A DNA stretch of 50,980 nucleotides from CAZWKI01 sp964634645 (GTDB lineage Bacteria; Patescibacteriota; Patescibacteriia; UBA1558; S5-K13), in the NCBI GenBank assembly GCA_964634645.1, contig CAZWKI010000002.1, positions 1-50,980 on the forward strand. The letters are read 5' to 3'. The notes under the pieces were generated by a model. It did not search any database and had not been told where the DNA came from. It saw only the letters and a list, made by a program, of their open reading frames with translations. Positions 7,247-15,490 of the stretch are shown here, in pieces. The first letter of the stretch is position 1; every line of letters starts with the position of its first letter. The position numbers were made by a program, and so were the translations under genes.

Positions 7247-7651
7247 CTAATCTATATATTTCTCATACATTTTTCTCTTTGCATCTTCTTGCCTTAACTT
7301 TGGAACTTTTACAAGATAGTGCTGAATAGCTGTAATAAGCCAAGATAACATTATTATCCACCACAAAATAAGTACAAACCTCATCTGGAAATATGGAATT
7401 CTTACTTTTCTAAAAAATATCAAAAATAAATTTATTACACCAGTTGTTATAGCAATGTCTGATATCTTTATAATAAGAGATTTCTGGTATCTATCAATTT
7501 TCTTTCTAAACCAGGATTTTTTTATTAAATACTCTTTTATTATAAGAGAGAAAACTAGTAAAAAAATAGAGGTCGAAATAATAACAACAAAAGTGCTATT
7601 TTTTAAAATGGGTGGATAAGCGTCAAATAAATATTGAAAATATATGTCCAT
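7247..7651 (-). CDS. Membrane protein, three spans, unknown
   Basis: 134 residues with hydrophobic segments near 16-38, 55-77 and 90-110, and a basic C-terminus (RQEDAKRKMYEKYID). No family recognised. Its start codon directly abuts the stop of the methyltransferase gene, so the two are translated from one message and may share a function, for example membrane-associated modification. Confidence 0.7.
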   Translation of the reverse strand: MDIYFQYLFDAYPPILKNSTFVVIISTSIFLLVFSLIIKEYLIKKSWFRKKIDRYQKSLIIKISDIAITTGVINLFLIFFRKVRIPYFQMRFVLILWWIIMLSWLITAIQHYLVKVPKLRQEDAKRKMYEKYID

Positions 7652-8212
7652 TTATTTTTTCTTAAATATTAATCCAAAATGATATTGACCGGCTTGAAAC
7701 TCTTTTAAAAGACTTAGATTCAATGCGTCAGAAAGTCCCTTGATATAATTTGGGTCAACACGCTTGCTCCCTTGTGGTCCAAGTGGTGTTCCAATTCCCA
7801 TCCAATCAATTATCAAAATTTTTCCTTCTTTTTTTATAAGTCTTGTAGCTTCCTTTAGTATATTTGGAATATTTGCTGACTGATAAAGCACATTTATAAG
7901 CATTACTAAATCAATTGAATTCTCTGGAATTTTTGTTGCTCCATATATCTCTAAATCACTCCAAATTGTTTTAACATTATCAAATCCATTTGATTTGGCG
8001 TGACTCTCAACAGATGACAAAACTTCTTTTAGGACATCAACAGCATAAACAAGGCCTTTGTCTCCTACTATTCTTGCAGCCTGAAAAGAAAAATATGCCT
8101 TGGGTCCACATCCTAGTCCTGCTACGGTCTGACCATAACTCAATTCGGCAATTTTCTCCAAAATATCTTTTGGATTTAATAATTGATTTCCACCCGCTTG
8201 TTTATCGTACAT
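7652..8212 (-). CDS. Class I SAM-dependent methyltransferase
   Basis: 186 residues. Motif I is VAGLGCGPKAYFS, followed by an acidic residue after beta-2 (VYAVDVL), motif IV-like DLVMLINVLYQ and the post-motif LKEATRLIKKEGKILIIDW. The fold matches UbiE/Methyltransf_11-type enzymes; the substrate cannot be read from the sequence. The GLGCG loop deviates from the usual xDxGxGxG by having G at the first position. First gene of a two-gene unit with the membrane protein at 7247. Confidence 0.85.
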   Translation of the reverse strand: MYDKQAGGNQLLNPKDILEKIAELSYGQTVAGLGCGPKAYFSFQAARIVGDKGLVYAVDVLKEVLSSVESHAKSNGFDNVKTIWSDLEIYGATKIPENSIDLVMLINVLYQSANIPNILKEATRLIKKEGKILIIDWMGIGTPLGPQGSKRVDPNYIKGLSDALNLSLLKEFQAGQYHFGLIFKKK

Positions 8213-8388
8213 AAAATTGTATAATTAGATTATTAAAAATTTTATATTATGTCAAGCTAGCTATAGAGCCACATAGCTACGTAGATCATATATTTTTAAT
8301 AATGAAAAACCAATACACCAACTTGCTAACTTGCTAATATCATTATATTATTTACTTATAAAAGAATCAATCTAATTTATGAATTTTT

Positions 8389-9024
8389 ATGAATTTTAAT
8401 TTAGGAATTTTGATTATTACAATTGCTTTTTTGGGATATTTTAGCAATTTTTTAAATGGAAAATACTTAAATTTTTTTCCAATAAACTTATTGTACTATC
8501 TTGGATCTCTTATTCATGAAGGTTCTCATGCAATTGCCTGCATTATAACTAGGGCAAAAATAAAAAGAATATCAATATTTTCAACTCAACCACAAGTAAC
8601 ACACAATAAATCCAAAATTCCAATCATTGGACAAATGCTAATATCTCTTGCACCAATTGCGGGGGGTGTAATTTTTCTTTATTTTATAAATCATTTATTA
8701 TTAAAAGATTATGTTCGTATAGAAAACGTGTCTTCTTTTATTGATGTTATAAAATCTCCTTTTTTAATTATTTCTCAAATAAATATATTGGAGTGGGAAG
8801 GCATAATGCTTATTTTATTGTGTCTCAATATTGGCTCTATGATTGGTCCGTCAATACAAGATTTGAAAAATATTTGGTTGATATTAATTGTAATGTTTTT
8901 TATCAAATGGGCACTCTTAACAAAAATATTCTTAATAATTATAACTCTAATAATAACAAACATAATAATTCAACTTACGCTTATTGTTATAAAAAGTATT
9001 ATGTCTCCAAGAAAAAAATACTAG
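8389..9024 (+). CDS. HExxH membrane protein, M50-like metallopeptidase
   Basis: 211 residues, about six hydrophobic segments. LGSLIHEGSHAIAC lies at the end of the first spans: HExxH zinc-binding motif in a membrane helix, as in site-2-type (M50) intramembrane proteases. A second ligand (NxxPxxD-type) is not clear; SLAPIAGG (about 85-92) could be the partner helix. Activity is therefore inferred. An ATG nine bases upstream is out of frame and stops at once. It ends with a 4-nt convergent overlap with the Smr gene. Confidence 0.7.
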   Translation: MNFNLGILIITIAFLGYFSNFLNGKYLNFFPINLLYYLGSLIHEGSHAIACIITRAKIKRISIFSTQPQVTHNKSKIPIIGQMLISLAPIAGGVIFLYFINHLLLKDYVRIENVSSFIDVIKSPFLIISQINILEWEGIMLILLCLNIGSMIGPSIQDLKNIWLILIVMFFIKWALLTKIFLIIITLIITNIIIQLTLIVIKSIMSPRKKY

Positions 9025-9296
9025 TCCAAGTGAATAATTATGGCTCCTTCACCTCCTTCGTTTATCTTTGCGTTTGAAAACACGTATCCATTTTTGAGTA
9101 AAAAATCCTCAACGTGTTTTTTCAAAATTCCTATTCCATCTTTTGAATGAATTCCTCGCCCAGTAATGATTTTTAATTTTTTGTAATTTTTTGATTTAGA
9201 ATAAGACAAAAAATCTACAATTTCTATTGTGGCTTCTATTTTTGTTTTTCCGTGAAGATCAAGTTCGTCATCAATTGGTTTCAAGTATTTGTTCAT
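9021..9296 (-). CDS. Smr-domain protein
   Basis: 91 residues forming a single Smr domain (as at the MutS2 C-terminus): ELDLHGKTKIEAT near the start, ITGRGIHSKDGIGILKKHVEDFL in the middle (TGxGxHSxxG motif), and GGEGAIIIHL at the end. Stand-alone Smr proteins are nucleases or nucleic-acid binders; the substrate here is unknown. The promoter of the 6S-like RNA lies immediately upstream on the opposite strand. Confidence 0.93.
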   Translation of the reverse strand: MNKYLKPIDDELDLHGKTKIEATIEIVDFLSYSKSKNYKKLKIITGRGIHSKDGIGILKKHVEDFLLKNGYVFSNAKINEGGEGAIIIHLD

Positions 9297-9303
9297 AGCA
9301 ATA

Positions 9304-9332
9304 TTGACAAATATTTTTGAGTGTGCTATACT
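9304..9332 (+). promoter_or_regulatory. Promoter of 6S-like RNA
   Basis: TTGACA, 17 bp, TATACT: near-perfect sigma-70 promoter with no open reading frame behind it. Confidence 0.88.
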
Positions 9333-9338
9333 CCCTAG

Positions 9339-9486
9339 TTAAGTAAAAAACAAGGAAATCTCTACATTTCTGCATCCACGACAAGCATGGGAATTCCTCT
9401 TAAGATATTTTCCGGCGATTACCTAGTAATTCGCTTGAAAAGTTCTTAAAGTAATTTTCTTGGATGCAGTAATATGGAGATTTTTA
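9339..9486 (+). ncRNA. Rod-shaped small RNA, candidate 6S RNA
   Basis: A transcript of about 148 nt starts after a strong promoter and ends in TGGAGATTTTTATT. The ends pair: AAATCTC (356-362 of the 9-kb block) and TGCATCCA on the left with TGGATGCA and GGAGATTT on the right, separated by an internal loop. Inside, TTAAGA/TCTTAA, TTTTC/GAAAA and GCGA/TCGC stack into one long hairpin with a CCTAG loop. One irregular rod with internal bubbles and an outer stem of UCUC/GGAGA type is the 6S RNA layout, an open-promoter mimic that binds RNA polymerase. The primary sequence alone does not prove identity. It lies between smr and nusA. Confidence 0.55.
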
Positions 9487-9620
9487 TTGACTTATTATAT
9501 AATTATGATATTATGTAATTAGGCTAGTATATTGTTATTATACTAGTTTTTTTAAAAATTAATAGTTATTATTAAATTAATTGGATAGCTAATAAACTAA
9601 ATAGCTAACCCACTAACAAT

Positions 9621-10859
9621 ATGTTTGGAAACATAGAAGAAATAAAACAAGCAATACAAAATATTTGTGAAGAAAAAAACATCTCAATAGAATCCGTTAT
9701 TGAAGGTATTGAAGCTGCTCTTGCGGCTGCTTTTAGAAAAGATTTTGGAGACAAAAATCAAAACTTAAAGGCAAAATTTAATATCGAAACTGGTGATGTT
9801 GAAATATATGACATTAAAACAGTTGTAGAAGATAGGGATGTAGAAAAAGAAAATGAAGAATACATGAAAATAAAGGAATCTCTAAAAGAGGGCGAGGAAA
9901 TGCCAGAAAACATAAAAAGGTTCAATCCAAAAACCGAAATTATGTTAAGCGATGCAAAAGAGCATAATAAAAAATTAAAGCTTGGGGATGAATTAATAAT
10001 AAAATTAGAAATTCCTGATGATTTTGGAAGAGTAGCGGCCCAAACAGCAAAACAAGTTATAATTCAAAAAATTAGAGAAGCAGAAAGAGAAACAATAATA
10101 AGCGAATTTCAAGGAAAAGAAGGCGAGGTTGTAAACACGACTGTTCAACGTAGAGAAGGACCAAATATCATAGTTGATCTAAATAGAGCAACCGGCGTAC
10201 TTCCACAAGAAGAGCAAGTAAGAACAGACAATTATTCAATTGGTTCAAGACTAAAAGTTATAATATTAAAGACAGAAGACACTCCAAGAGGGCCAAGAAT
10301 TGTTGTCTCACGTGCTCACCCTGAAATAATCAATAAAATATTTACAATTGAAGTTCCAGAAATTGCAAATGGAATTGTTGAAATAAAGGCAATATCAAGA
10401 GATCCTGGTTTTAGAACAAAAATTGCAGTATCAAGTAATCAAGAAAACATTGACCCCGTTGGGTCCTGTGTCGGACAAAAAGGATCAAGGGTTCAAACAA
10501 TAATTGCTGAGCTTGGTGGAGAAAAAATAGATATAATAGAATGGAATAGTGACCCGCTTACATTCATAAAAAATGCTCTTTCTCCTGCAAAAATATTAAA
10601 CATTGAATTAAATAAAGACGAAAAAACAGCTATTGTAAAAGTAGAAGAAGATCAACTCTCTCTTGCAATTGGAAAAGAAGGTCAAAATGTAAAGCTTGCG
10701 GCTAAACTAACTGGATGGAAAATTGATATAGAGGGTGCTGAAAAATTTATAACACCAAACAAAGATGAAAAAAATGAATCAGAAATACAAGTCGATGAAA
10801 AAGCCGATGTCGATGAAAAAGCCGAAAAAAAATCAAACAAAAAAAAGAAGAAGGAATAG
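9621..10859 (+). CDS. nusA: Transcription termination/antitermination factor NusA
   Basis: 412 residues: N-terminal RNA polymerase-binding domain (1-135, with EGIEAALAAAFRKDFG), S1 domain (about 140-210, GEVVNTTVQRREGPNIIVDL...GVLPQEEQ), KH1 (VVSRAHPEIINKIFTIEVPEIANGIVEI in part), KH2 with GxxG loops (VGQKGSRVQTI; AIGKEGQNVKLAAKLTGWKIDI). The C-terminus is a Lys-rich tail of about 40 residues with no acidic repeats. NusA slows RNA polymerase and aids hairpin termination. The leader is CTAA-rich (GCTAACCCACTAACAATATG) with no Shine-Dalgarno. Monocistronic, with a terminator 26 bp downstream; rimP and infB are not next to it, unlike the usual order. Confidence 0.97.
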   Translation: MFGNIEEIKQAIQNICEEKNISIESVIEGIEAALAAAFRKDFGDKNQNLKAKFNIETGDVEIYDIKTVVEDRDVEKENEEYMKIKESLKEGEEMPENIKRFNPKTEIMLSDAKEHNKKLKLGDELIIKLEIPDDFGRVAAQTAKQVIIQKIREAERETIISEFQGKEGEVVNTTVQRREGPNIIVDLNRATGVLPQEEQVRTDNYSIGSRLKVIILKTEDTPRGPRIVVSRAHPEIINKIFTIEVPEIANGIVEIKAISRDPGFRTKIAVSSNQENIDPVGSCVGQKGSRVQTIIAELGGEKIDIIEWNSDPLTFIKNALSPAKILNIELNKDEKTAIVKVEEDQLSLAIGKEGQNVKLAAKLTGWKIDIEGAEKFITPNKDEKNESEIQVDEKADVDEKAEKKSNKKKKKE

Positions 10860-10884
10860 TGGCCTACATAAAAAATAAACTTTT

Positions 10885-10920
10885 AAAAAACATGGCATGT
10901 TTTATACCCATGTTTTTTGT
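10885..10920 (+). terminator. Intrinsic terminator of nusA
   Basis: AAAAAACATGG and CCATGTTTTTT arms around a 13-nt loop, ending in a T run. Confidence 0.85.
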
Positions 10921-10977
10921 TTGATTTTTACTATTTAATAACTATTTATTATGACAAATTTGAAAGCAAGAATCAAG

Positions 10978-11006
10978 TTGACATGAGCCCTATTAAGCCT
11001 TAAAAT
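10978..11006 (+). promoter_or_regulatory. Promoter of the bactofilin gene
   Basis: TTGACA, 17 bp, TAAAAT. The leader contains a TCGAG/CTCGA hairpin (about 11018-11036) and then ACTAAATACTAATAACTAAA-type sequence up to the start codon. Confidence 0.8.
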
Positions 11007-11079
11007 TATGTTAGTAATTGTCGAGCTTGACTCGACTTAGACACTAAATACTAATAACTAAACACTAATAAATAATTCT

Positions 11080-11499
11080 ATGTTTAAAAAAGAAGATATG
11101 CATAACGTAAAAAATACCGAAACAATAATCGGCGAATCTGTTGTTGTAGAAGGAGATTTCAATGGTCACGGAAATGTTGTTATAGATGGCAAATTGATAG
11201 GTTCGTTTGTAACTGATGGTCACGTCTTAATAGGGGACAAGGCAGAAATAAATGCAAATATAGTGGCAAATAGTGCTTTTATTTCTGGTGCTGTAACTGG
11301 AAATGTTGATATAAATGAGGCGCTTGATATTGCTAGTAATGCAAAAATAAAGGGGGATATAAAAGCAAGCTCTATTGCAATTGAGGCCGGATGCGAAATA
11401 GATGGTCACGTTAATATCAACAAAAAACACCGCAAAGAAAATCCAAATCAAATTGAAATGGAAATAAACACAAAAAACAAAAAAGAAGATTTAAAATAA
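11080..11499 (+). CDS. Bactofilin-family cytoskeletal protein
   Basis: 139 residues. The central part (about 15-115) is a right-handed beta-helix of short repeats (VVVEGDFNGHGNVVIDGKLIGSF, AEINANIVANSAFISGAV, DIASNAKIKGDIKASSI), the polymer-forming bactofilin core, flanked by charged unstructured ends. Bactofilins assemble into membrane-associated filaments that place cell-wall or division enzymes; the downstream partner is unknown. Possibly co-transcribed with the 11545 gene 45 bp later. Confidence 0.93.
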   Translation: MFKKEDMHNVKNTETIIGESVVVEGDFNGHGNVVIDGKLIGSFVTDGHVLIGDKAEINANIVANSAFISGAVTGNVDINEALDIASNAKIKGDIKASSIAIEAGCEIDGHVNINKKHRKENPNQIEMEINTKNKKEDLK

Positions 11500-11544
11500 T
11501 TTTCTACACCTTATATTTTTCAAAATCCATGACCAATTAAGCTT

Positions 11545-12285
11545 ATGTATTTATATATATATGATTCTTGCCTAAAAGATAAAAAATACAAAAAGATTCT
11601 TAACAAAATTGAGAATTCAATTATTGATCTTGATATAAAAGGAAAAATATTTCAACTAAATCTTCTAAAAAATATATCTGAATTTATAAAAGATGAAATG
11701 AAGCGGGGCGCACACACCGTAGTAGCCGTTGGTAACGACAAAACATTTAGTCACACCCTAGAAAATATTATATCCAAAAATATAGCAATAGGATATATTC
11801 CAATTGATTCAAAGAGCAGATTTGCGAATTTTTTTGGGATTCCTTGTGAAGAATTAGCGTGCAATGTTGTAAGCGGAAGAATAATAAAACAGATAGACGT
11901 GGGTCAAATAAATCAAAAATTTTTTCTACACTCTGTTGTTTTAAACAGCACAAATAACATTGTAATAAAAATAGATAAATTTAAAATTAAAGCAGAGTCT
12001 GGCGATAAAATTACAATAAAAAATATTGACCTAGAAAACGATGACGAGGTGTGTAAATCGAACCCAACAGATGAAACTCTTGAAATGCTAATAGAAAAAC
12101 CCGGCAACATATTTTCAAAAAACTCTACTCACAGTTTGTTCAAAACAAAAAACATATCTATAATATCTGAATCAGAATCTATTCCAATGATTTTTGATGA
12201 ATATCAATCAATAAATACGCCAGTAAAAATTTCTGTTGCAAAGGAGAAGTTAAATATAATAGTTGGTAGTAATAGAAAATTTTAG
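11545..12285 (+). CDS. Diacylglycerol/sphingosine kinase-fold protein, degenerate
   Basis: 246 residues. It follows the DAGK catalytic-domain plan: VVAVGNDKTFSHTLENI where active kinases have GGDGT, then IAIGYIPIDSKSRFANFFGIP in the place of the PLGTGNDFARxLGIP block, and a beta-rich C-terminal half ending KLNIIVGSNRKF. Both nucleotide-binding motifs are altered (VGNDKT for GGDGT, SKSRFA for GTGNDFA), so lipid kinase activity is doubtful; it may bind a ligand or act on another substrate. Ends at a clear terminator. Confidence 0.7.
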   Translation: MYLYIYDSCLKDKKYKKILNKIENSIIDLDIKGKIFQLNLLKNISEFIKDEMKRGAHTVVAVGNDKTFSHTLENIISKNIAIGYIPIDSKSRFANFFGIPCEELACNVVSGRIIKQIDVGQINQKFFLHSVVLNSTNNIVIKIDKFKIKAESGDKITIKNIDLENDDEVCKSNPTDETLEMLIEKPGNIFSKNSTHSLFKTKNISIISESESIPMIFDEYQSINTPVKISVAKEKLNIIVGSNRKF

Positions 12286-12318
12286 TGTTTAGATTTTAAG
12301 ATTTAGTATTTATTTAAA

Positions 12319-12347
12319 GAACACCTAAAAAAGGTGCTTTTGTTTTT
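12319..12347 (+). terminator. Intrinsic terminator after 11545 gene
   Basis: CACCT/AGGTG stem, AAAAA loop, TTTTGTTTTT tail. Confidence 0.88.
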
Positions 12348-12373
12348 ATGTTTGAAATTCTAAAGCCTAAACT

Positions 12374-13123
12374 CTACTTCACATCAATTACTTCTGGTGC
12401 CTTAGTGTTTTTTTCCATATCTCTATTTACAATATATTGTTCTAATGCACCAAAAAGAGTCATAACAAACCAATAAAGAGCGAGTCCGCCTGGAAGAGTT
12501 GCGCTAATTACAACTGTTATAATTGGCATTGTATACATCATTTGTTTATTCATTGTTTCCATCATTCCTGGTTCTTTTTTCTCTTCATTAACTTTATGAA
12601 TTTTCTTTTTTGACATCAAAAGTCTTGTTTGCCAAAATTGCGCTATACCAGCTAGAACACCTAAAAATATCTGTGGTTTTGAAAGATCAAGCCATGACAA
12701 ACCAAACATTGTAGTATTTATTGTTCCTGGATTTGCAACAAAACTATATAATTCTTGAAAATCATTTGTCCTAAGACCGCTTCTAAGAACCTGATATACG
12801 GCTATTATAATAGGAAACTGTATCAAAAGGGGAAGACACGATGAAAATGGACTAATTTTTTCTTTTTTATATAGCGCAAGAGTTTCTTGGGCTAATTTTT
12901 CTTTTTGATCTTTGTATTGTTCTTTAATTGCTTCTATTTTTGGCTGTAGTGTTTGAAGTGCTCTTTGAGATTTTGCTGATTTTCTTGATAGTGGGTGCAA
13001 AATAAGTTTTATGATAACTGAAATTATTATTATAGCAATTCCAATATCTGGAATTAAATTATAAAAAAATATCAATAGATTAAATATTGGTTGATAAAGT
13101 AGGTTGTGAAACAAAGTACCCAT
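12374..13123 (-). CDS. yidC: Membrane protein insertase YidC (short form)
   Basis: 249 residues, the short form without the large periplasmic domain of Gram-negatives. It begins with a hydrophobic segment, then GIAIIIISVIIKLILHPLSRKSAKSQRALQTLQPKIEAIKEQYKDQ in pieces (hydrophilic-groove helix and cytoplasmic hairpin), PLLIQFPIIIAVYQVLR and a C-terminal pair of spans, ending in a charged tail. Inserts membrane proteins alone or with SecYEG. Last gene of the rpmH-rnpA-yidD-yidC run, conserved across bacteria. Confidence 0.97.
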   Translation of the reverse strand: MGTLFHNLLYQPIFNLLIFFYNLIPDIGIAIIIISVIIKLILHPLSRKSAKSQRALQTLQPKIEAIKEQYKDQKEKLAQETLALYKKEKISPFSSCLPLLIQFPIIIAVYQVLRSGLRTNDFQELYSFVANPGTINTTMFGLSWLDLSKPQIFLGVLAGIAQFWQTRLLMSKKKIHKVNEEKKEPGMMETMNKQMMYTMPIITVVISATLPGGLALYWFVMTLFGALEQYIVNRDMEKNTKAPEVIDVK

Positions 13124-13147
13124 ATTATTTTATTTATTATTTATCTA

Positions 13148-13163
13148 CCTACCGGTAGGCAGG
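13148..13163. repeat. GC-rich palindrome (CCTACCGG..GCAGG)
   Basis: Short palindrome in the yidD-yidC junction, of the same type as 493-512 and 37404-37423. Confidence 0.75.
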
Positions 13164-13430
13164 TTATTTTAAAGGATCGTAACCACCACGAGACAATGGA
13201 TTACATTTGATAATTCTCTTTATTGATAAGTATGAACCTTTGAAAATTCCGTATTTATCAATCGCATCATATGAATATTTTGAACAATTTGGATAATATC
13301 TACAGCAACCAGCCGGATATTTGTAAGAAAACCATCCGGAATCAGGAGAAAGCGTTTTTTGATATAATTTTATTAGGTATAGTGCAAATTTTTTCAACCC
13401 GTTAAATATTATTTTTTTATATGGAATCAT
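13164..13430 (-). CDS. yidD: Membrane protein insertion efficiency factor YidD
   Basis: 88 residues with the family signature LYQKTLSPDSG...YPAGCCRYYPNCSKYSYDAIDKYGIFKGSYLSIKRIIKCNPLSRGGYDP given here in part; conserved Cys at three places. A peripheral membrane protein that assists YidC-dependent insertion. A 7-bp inverted repeat (CCGTTAA/TTAACGG, 13447-13471) lies between it and rnpA. Confidence 0.96.
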   Translation of the reverse strand: MIPYKKIIFNGLKKFALYLIKLYQKTLSPDSGWFSYKYPAGCCRYYPNCSKYSYDAIDKYGIFKGSYLSIKRIIKCNPLSRGGYDPLK

Positions 13431-13474
13431 AAAATCATGTTTTAGTCCGTTAAGTATAAATTATTTAACGGATT

Positions 13475-13816
13475 TCATTTGAATAATTTTGATCTTTTTA
13501 TAATAAAAATTAATTCTTCTTGTATTTTTATGTAATCTAATTTCAAGACGCCCGATTTAGCAAAAAAAATAATGTTATAGCCCGATTTAATATTTGAAAT
13601 ATTTTTTCTTATTATTTCACTCATTCTTCTTTTTATCAAGTTTCTGTCTACCGCTTTCTTTGAAACCTTTTTTGATATTACAAAAGCAAATTTACTATTC
13701 TCTTCATTGTTTTTAATATAACGCAAAATAAAATTTATGCTATAAAACTTATGTCTTGATTTGAATATTGCATCAAAATCCTTCTTGAATCTTAATCTAT
13801 ATTGTTTTGCAAGCAT
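13475..13816 (-). CDS. rnpA: Ribonuclease P protein component
   Basis: 113 residues, normal length. Starts LAKQYRLRFKKDFDAIFKS; the RNR-type motif reads AVDRNLIKRRMSEIIR, and FAFVISKKVSKKAV precedes it. Binds the P RNA and helps mature tRNA 5' ends. The RNA component is not recognised in this window. Follows rpmH by 8 nt. Confidence 0.97.
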   Translation of the reverse strand: MLAKQYRLRFKKDFDAIFKSRHKFYSINFILRYIKNNEENSKFAFVISKKVSKKAVDRNLIKRRMSEIIRKNISNIKSGYNIIFFAKSGVLKLDYIKIQEELIFIIKRSKLFK

Positions 13817-13824
13817 AATAAAAA

Positions 13825-13962
13825 TTAAGCGCTAAGTTTTTTTCTGCCCTTTGCTCTTCTTTTACTTATTACTCTTTTTCCGCCCTTACTAGACATTCTT
13901 TTCATAAAACCATGTCTCCTTGCTCTTTTTTTCTTTTTTGGTTGATAGGTTCTTTTTGGCAT
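13825..13962 (-). CDS. rpmH: 50S ribosomal protein L34
   Basis: 45 residues, MPKRTYQPKKKKRARRHGFM then a basic tail, the normal L34 sequence. It is the first gene of the rpmH-rnpA-yidD-yidC unit, with a good promoter about 50 bp upstream. Confidence 0.97.
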   Translation of the reverse strand: MPKRTYQPKKKKRARRHGFMKRMSSKGGKRVISKRRAKGRKKLSA

Positions 13963-14011
13963 ATTATTTATAAATTATTTACTTATTAATTTTGTATTCT
14001 AATTACACTTC

Positions 14012-14040
14012 AATATAACAATAAAATCTACTTTGGTCAA
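14012..14040 (-). promoter_or_regulatory. Promoter of rpmH-rnpA-yidD-yidC
   Basis: On the minus strand TTGACC, 17 bp, TATATT, with the -10 about 50 bp before the rpmH start. Confidence 0.82.
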
Positions 14041-14059
14041 CATATAAACAAACGCGTCG

Positions 14060-14752
14060 CTAATATGTTTTAAGGCTTTTAATGACGGAAATCAAATTTT
14101 CGAAATATCTATTTTCTTCCATTTTTGGGCTTTGCGCATTTAATATATATAAATCTTTATCAATATTTAAATAATACTCTTTAATTTTTAACGTTTCATC
14201 TAATATTTCTTGCCACCAAAAAATAAAACCATCTATTTCTTCTTTATTCAATTTTTGTAGATCATGATTTTTATTTAACCAATCATTGAATGTCTGTTTG
14301 ACTAATTCTTGTTTCGAAATACTCAAATTCGTATCTTTGTTATCTTCATAATACAAATAAATTTCCTGTTTTTTGCTATCATAATTTTTTTTCATTATAG
14401 AATCGTAGCTAAACTCTATTTTCCATGGCTCGTGTTGATAGGAAACACTGTTAATTGTAGATGTGGCAAAGTTTATTCTATTTATTACTTCTTCAATTGC
14501 TTTTTTTTTGATTTCTTCTTCTTTTTGTAATTCACCTATGGTTTTGTTTTTTAGTTCGTCTATTTTGTTTCCAATTATATTTTTAATAGATACCCCTTTA
14601 AAACTATTCTCTAAGTCTTCTTTCACACTATAGATTTCTTCTCCCAATCCAAAATTTAATTTGTTTTTTTTAAAATTCAAAAAAAACCATAAAAACATTA
14701 TTATTATAAAAAATAATAAAACAAAAAATACTAGTTGAAATTTATTTTTCAT
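14060..14752 (-). CDS. Membrane-anchored protein of unknown function
   Basis: 230 residues. One N-terminal membrane anchor (QLVFFVLLFFIIIMFLWFFL), then a predicted outside domain rich in charged residues, with a helical region (IDELKNKTIGELQKEEEIKKK) and aromatic patches (EPWKIEFSYDS, FIFWWQEILDE). Family not recognised. Its start overlaps the stop of the MBL-hydrolase gene by 4 nt (ATGA type), so the two are translationally coupled. Confidence 0.7.
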   Translation of the reverse strand: MKNKFQLVFFVLLFFIIIMFLWFFLNFKKNKLNFGLGEEIYSVKEDLENSFKGVSIKNIIGNKIDELKNKTIGELQKEEEIKKKAIEEVINRINFATSTINSVSYQHEPWKIEFSYDSIMKKNYDSKKQEIYLYYEDNKDTNLSISKQELVKQTFNDWLNKNHDLQKLNKEEIDGFIFWWQEILDETLKIKEYYLNIDKDLYILNAQSPKMEENRYFENLISVIKSLKTY

Positions 14753-15390
14753 TTTTGCCTATTTAATATAACCAATTTAAGCTCTTCACTTGAAAAATTG
14801 TCTTTACTTGCCTTAAATTCATCTATATTTTCTGGATTAAGACTTATTTTTTTTATAAAATTATCTACACCGTCTAAATCTATCTTAATTCCTGGAATCT
14901 TATAATGCATTGGTATTACAACCCTTGGTTCTATATCGCTTATTATTTCGCTTGCATTTTCTGCATTTATTGTATATTTTCCTCCTATGGGAATAAGTAA
15001 AACATCGACATCATCAAGAAATTCAAGTTGTTCATCTGTAAGTTGTTTTTGGCCTAAATCACTTAGGTGTGCAACTTTTATATTATCTTCTTCTATAAGA
15101 TACATTGTAATCATTCCTAGTTTCAAACCATTTTGATCATCGTGATAAGCTGTTTTTCCATAAATAAAAACTCCTTTTTTTTCAAATTCTCCGGGACCAT
15201 CAATTACGAGCGGATCCCCACTTATAGCCCTTAAATTATTATGATCTTCGTGTTTATGTGTTATAAGCACAACCTCAGATTTCATTTTCGGCAATTTTAA
15301 TCCCGTTGAATCATCATATGGATCAATAATAATGTCCATTTCTTTGCATTTTAATTTGAAACAAGATTGCCCGTACCAACTTATTTTCAT
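14749..15390 (-). CDS. MBL-fold metal-dependent hydrolase (UlaG/UPF0173 type)
   Basis: 213 residues. ISWYGQSCFKLKCKE at the start, THKHEDHNN giving the HxHxDH zinc site, then IDGPGEFEKKGVFIYG, HLSDLGQ, LLIPIGGKYTI and VVIPMHYKIPG supply the remaining ligands. This is the arrangement of the cytosolic beta-lactamase-fold hydrolases related to UlaG. The substrate is unknown. Upstream lies palindrome 15403-15428; downstream it is coupled to the anchored protein at 14060. Confidence 0.9.
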   Translation of the reverse strand: MKISWYGQSCFKLKCKEMDIIIDPYDDSTGLKLPKMKSEVVLITHKHEDHNNLRAISGDPLVIDGPGEFEKKGVFIYGKTAYHDDQNGLKLGMITMYLIEEDNIKVAHLSDLGQKQLTDEQLEFLDDVDVLLIPIGGKYTINAENASEIISDIEPRVVIPMHYKIPGIKIDLDGVDNFIKKISLNPENIDEFKASKDNFSSEELKLVILNRQK

Positions 15391-15402
15391 ATTGTTTATT
15401 TA

Positions 15403-15428
15403 TCCCACCAAAGCTTGGCTCGGCGGGA
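15403..15428. repeat. Palindromic element TCCCACC..GGCGGGA
   Basis: Member of the dispersed palindrome family (TCCCACCAAAGCTTGG then CTCGGCGGGA), located in the 100-bp spacer between the pilus operon and the MBL gene. Confidence 0.75.
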
Positions 15429-15490
15429 ATAATTAGTTATTAAAAAATAAATATTTAATATTTACAATATAATACACAATGAATTAGAGA

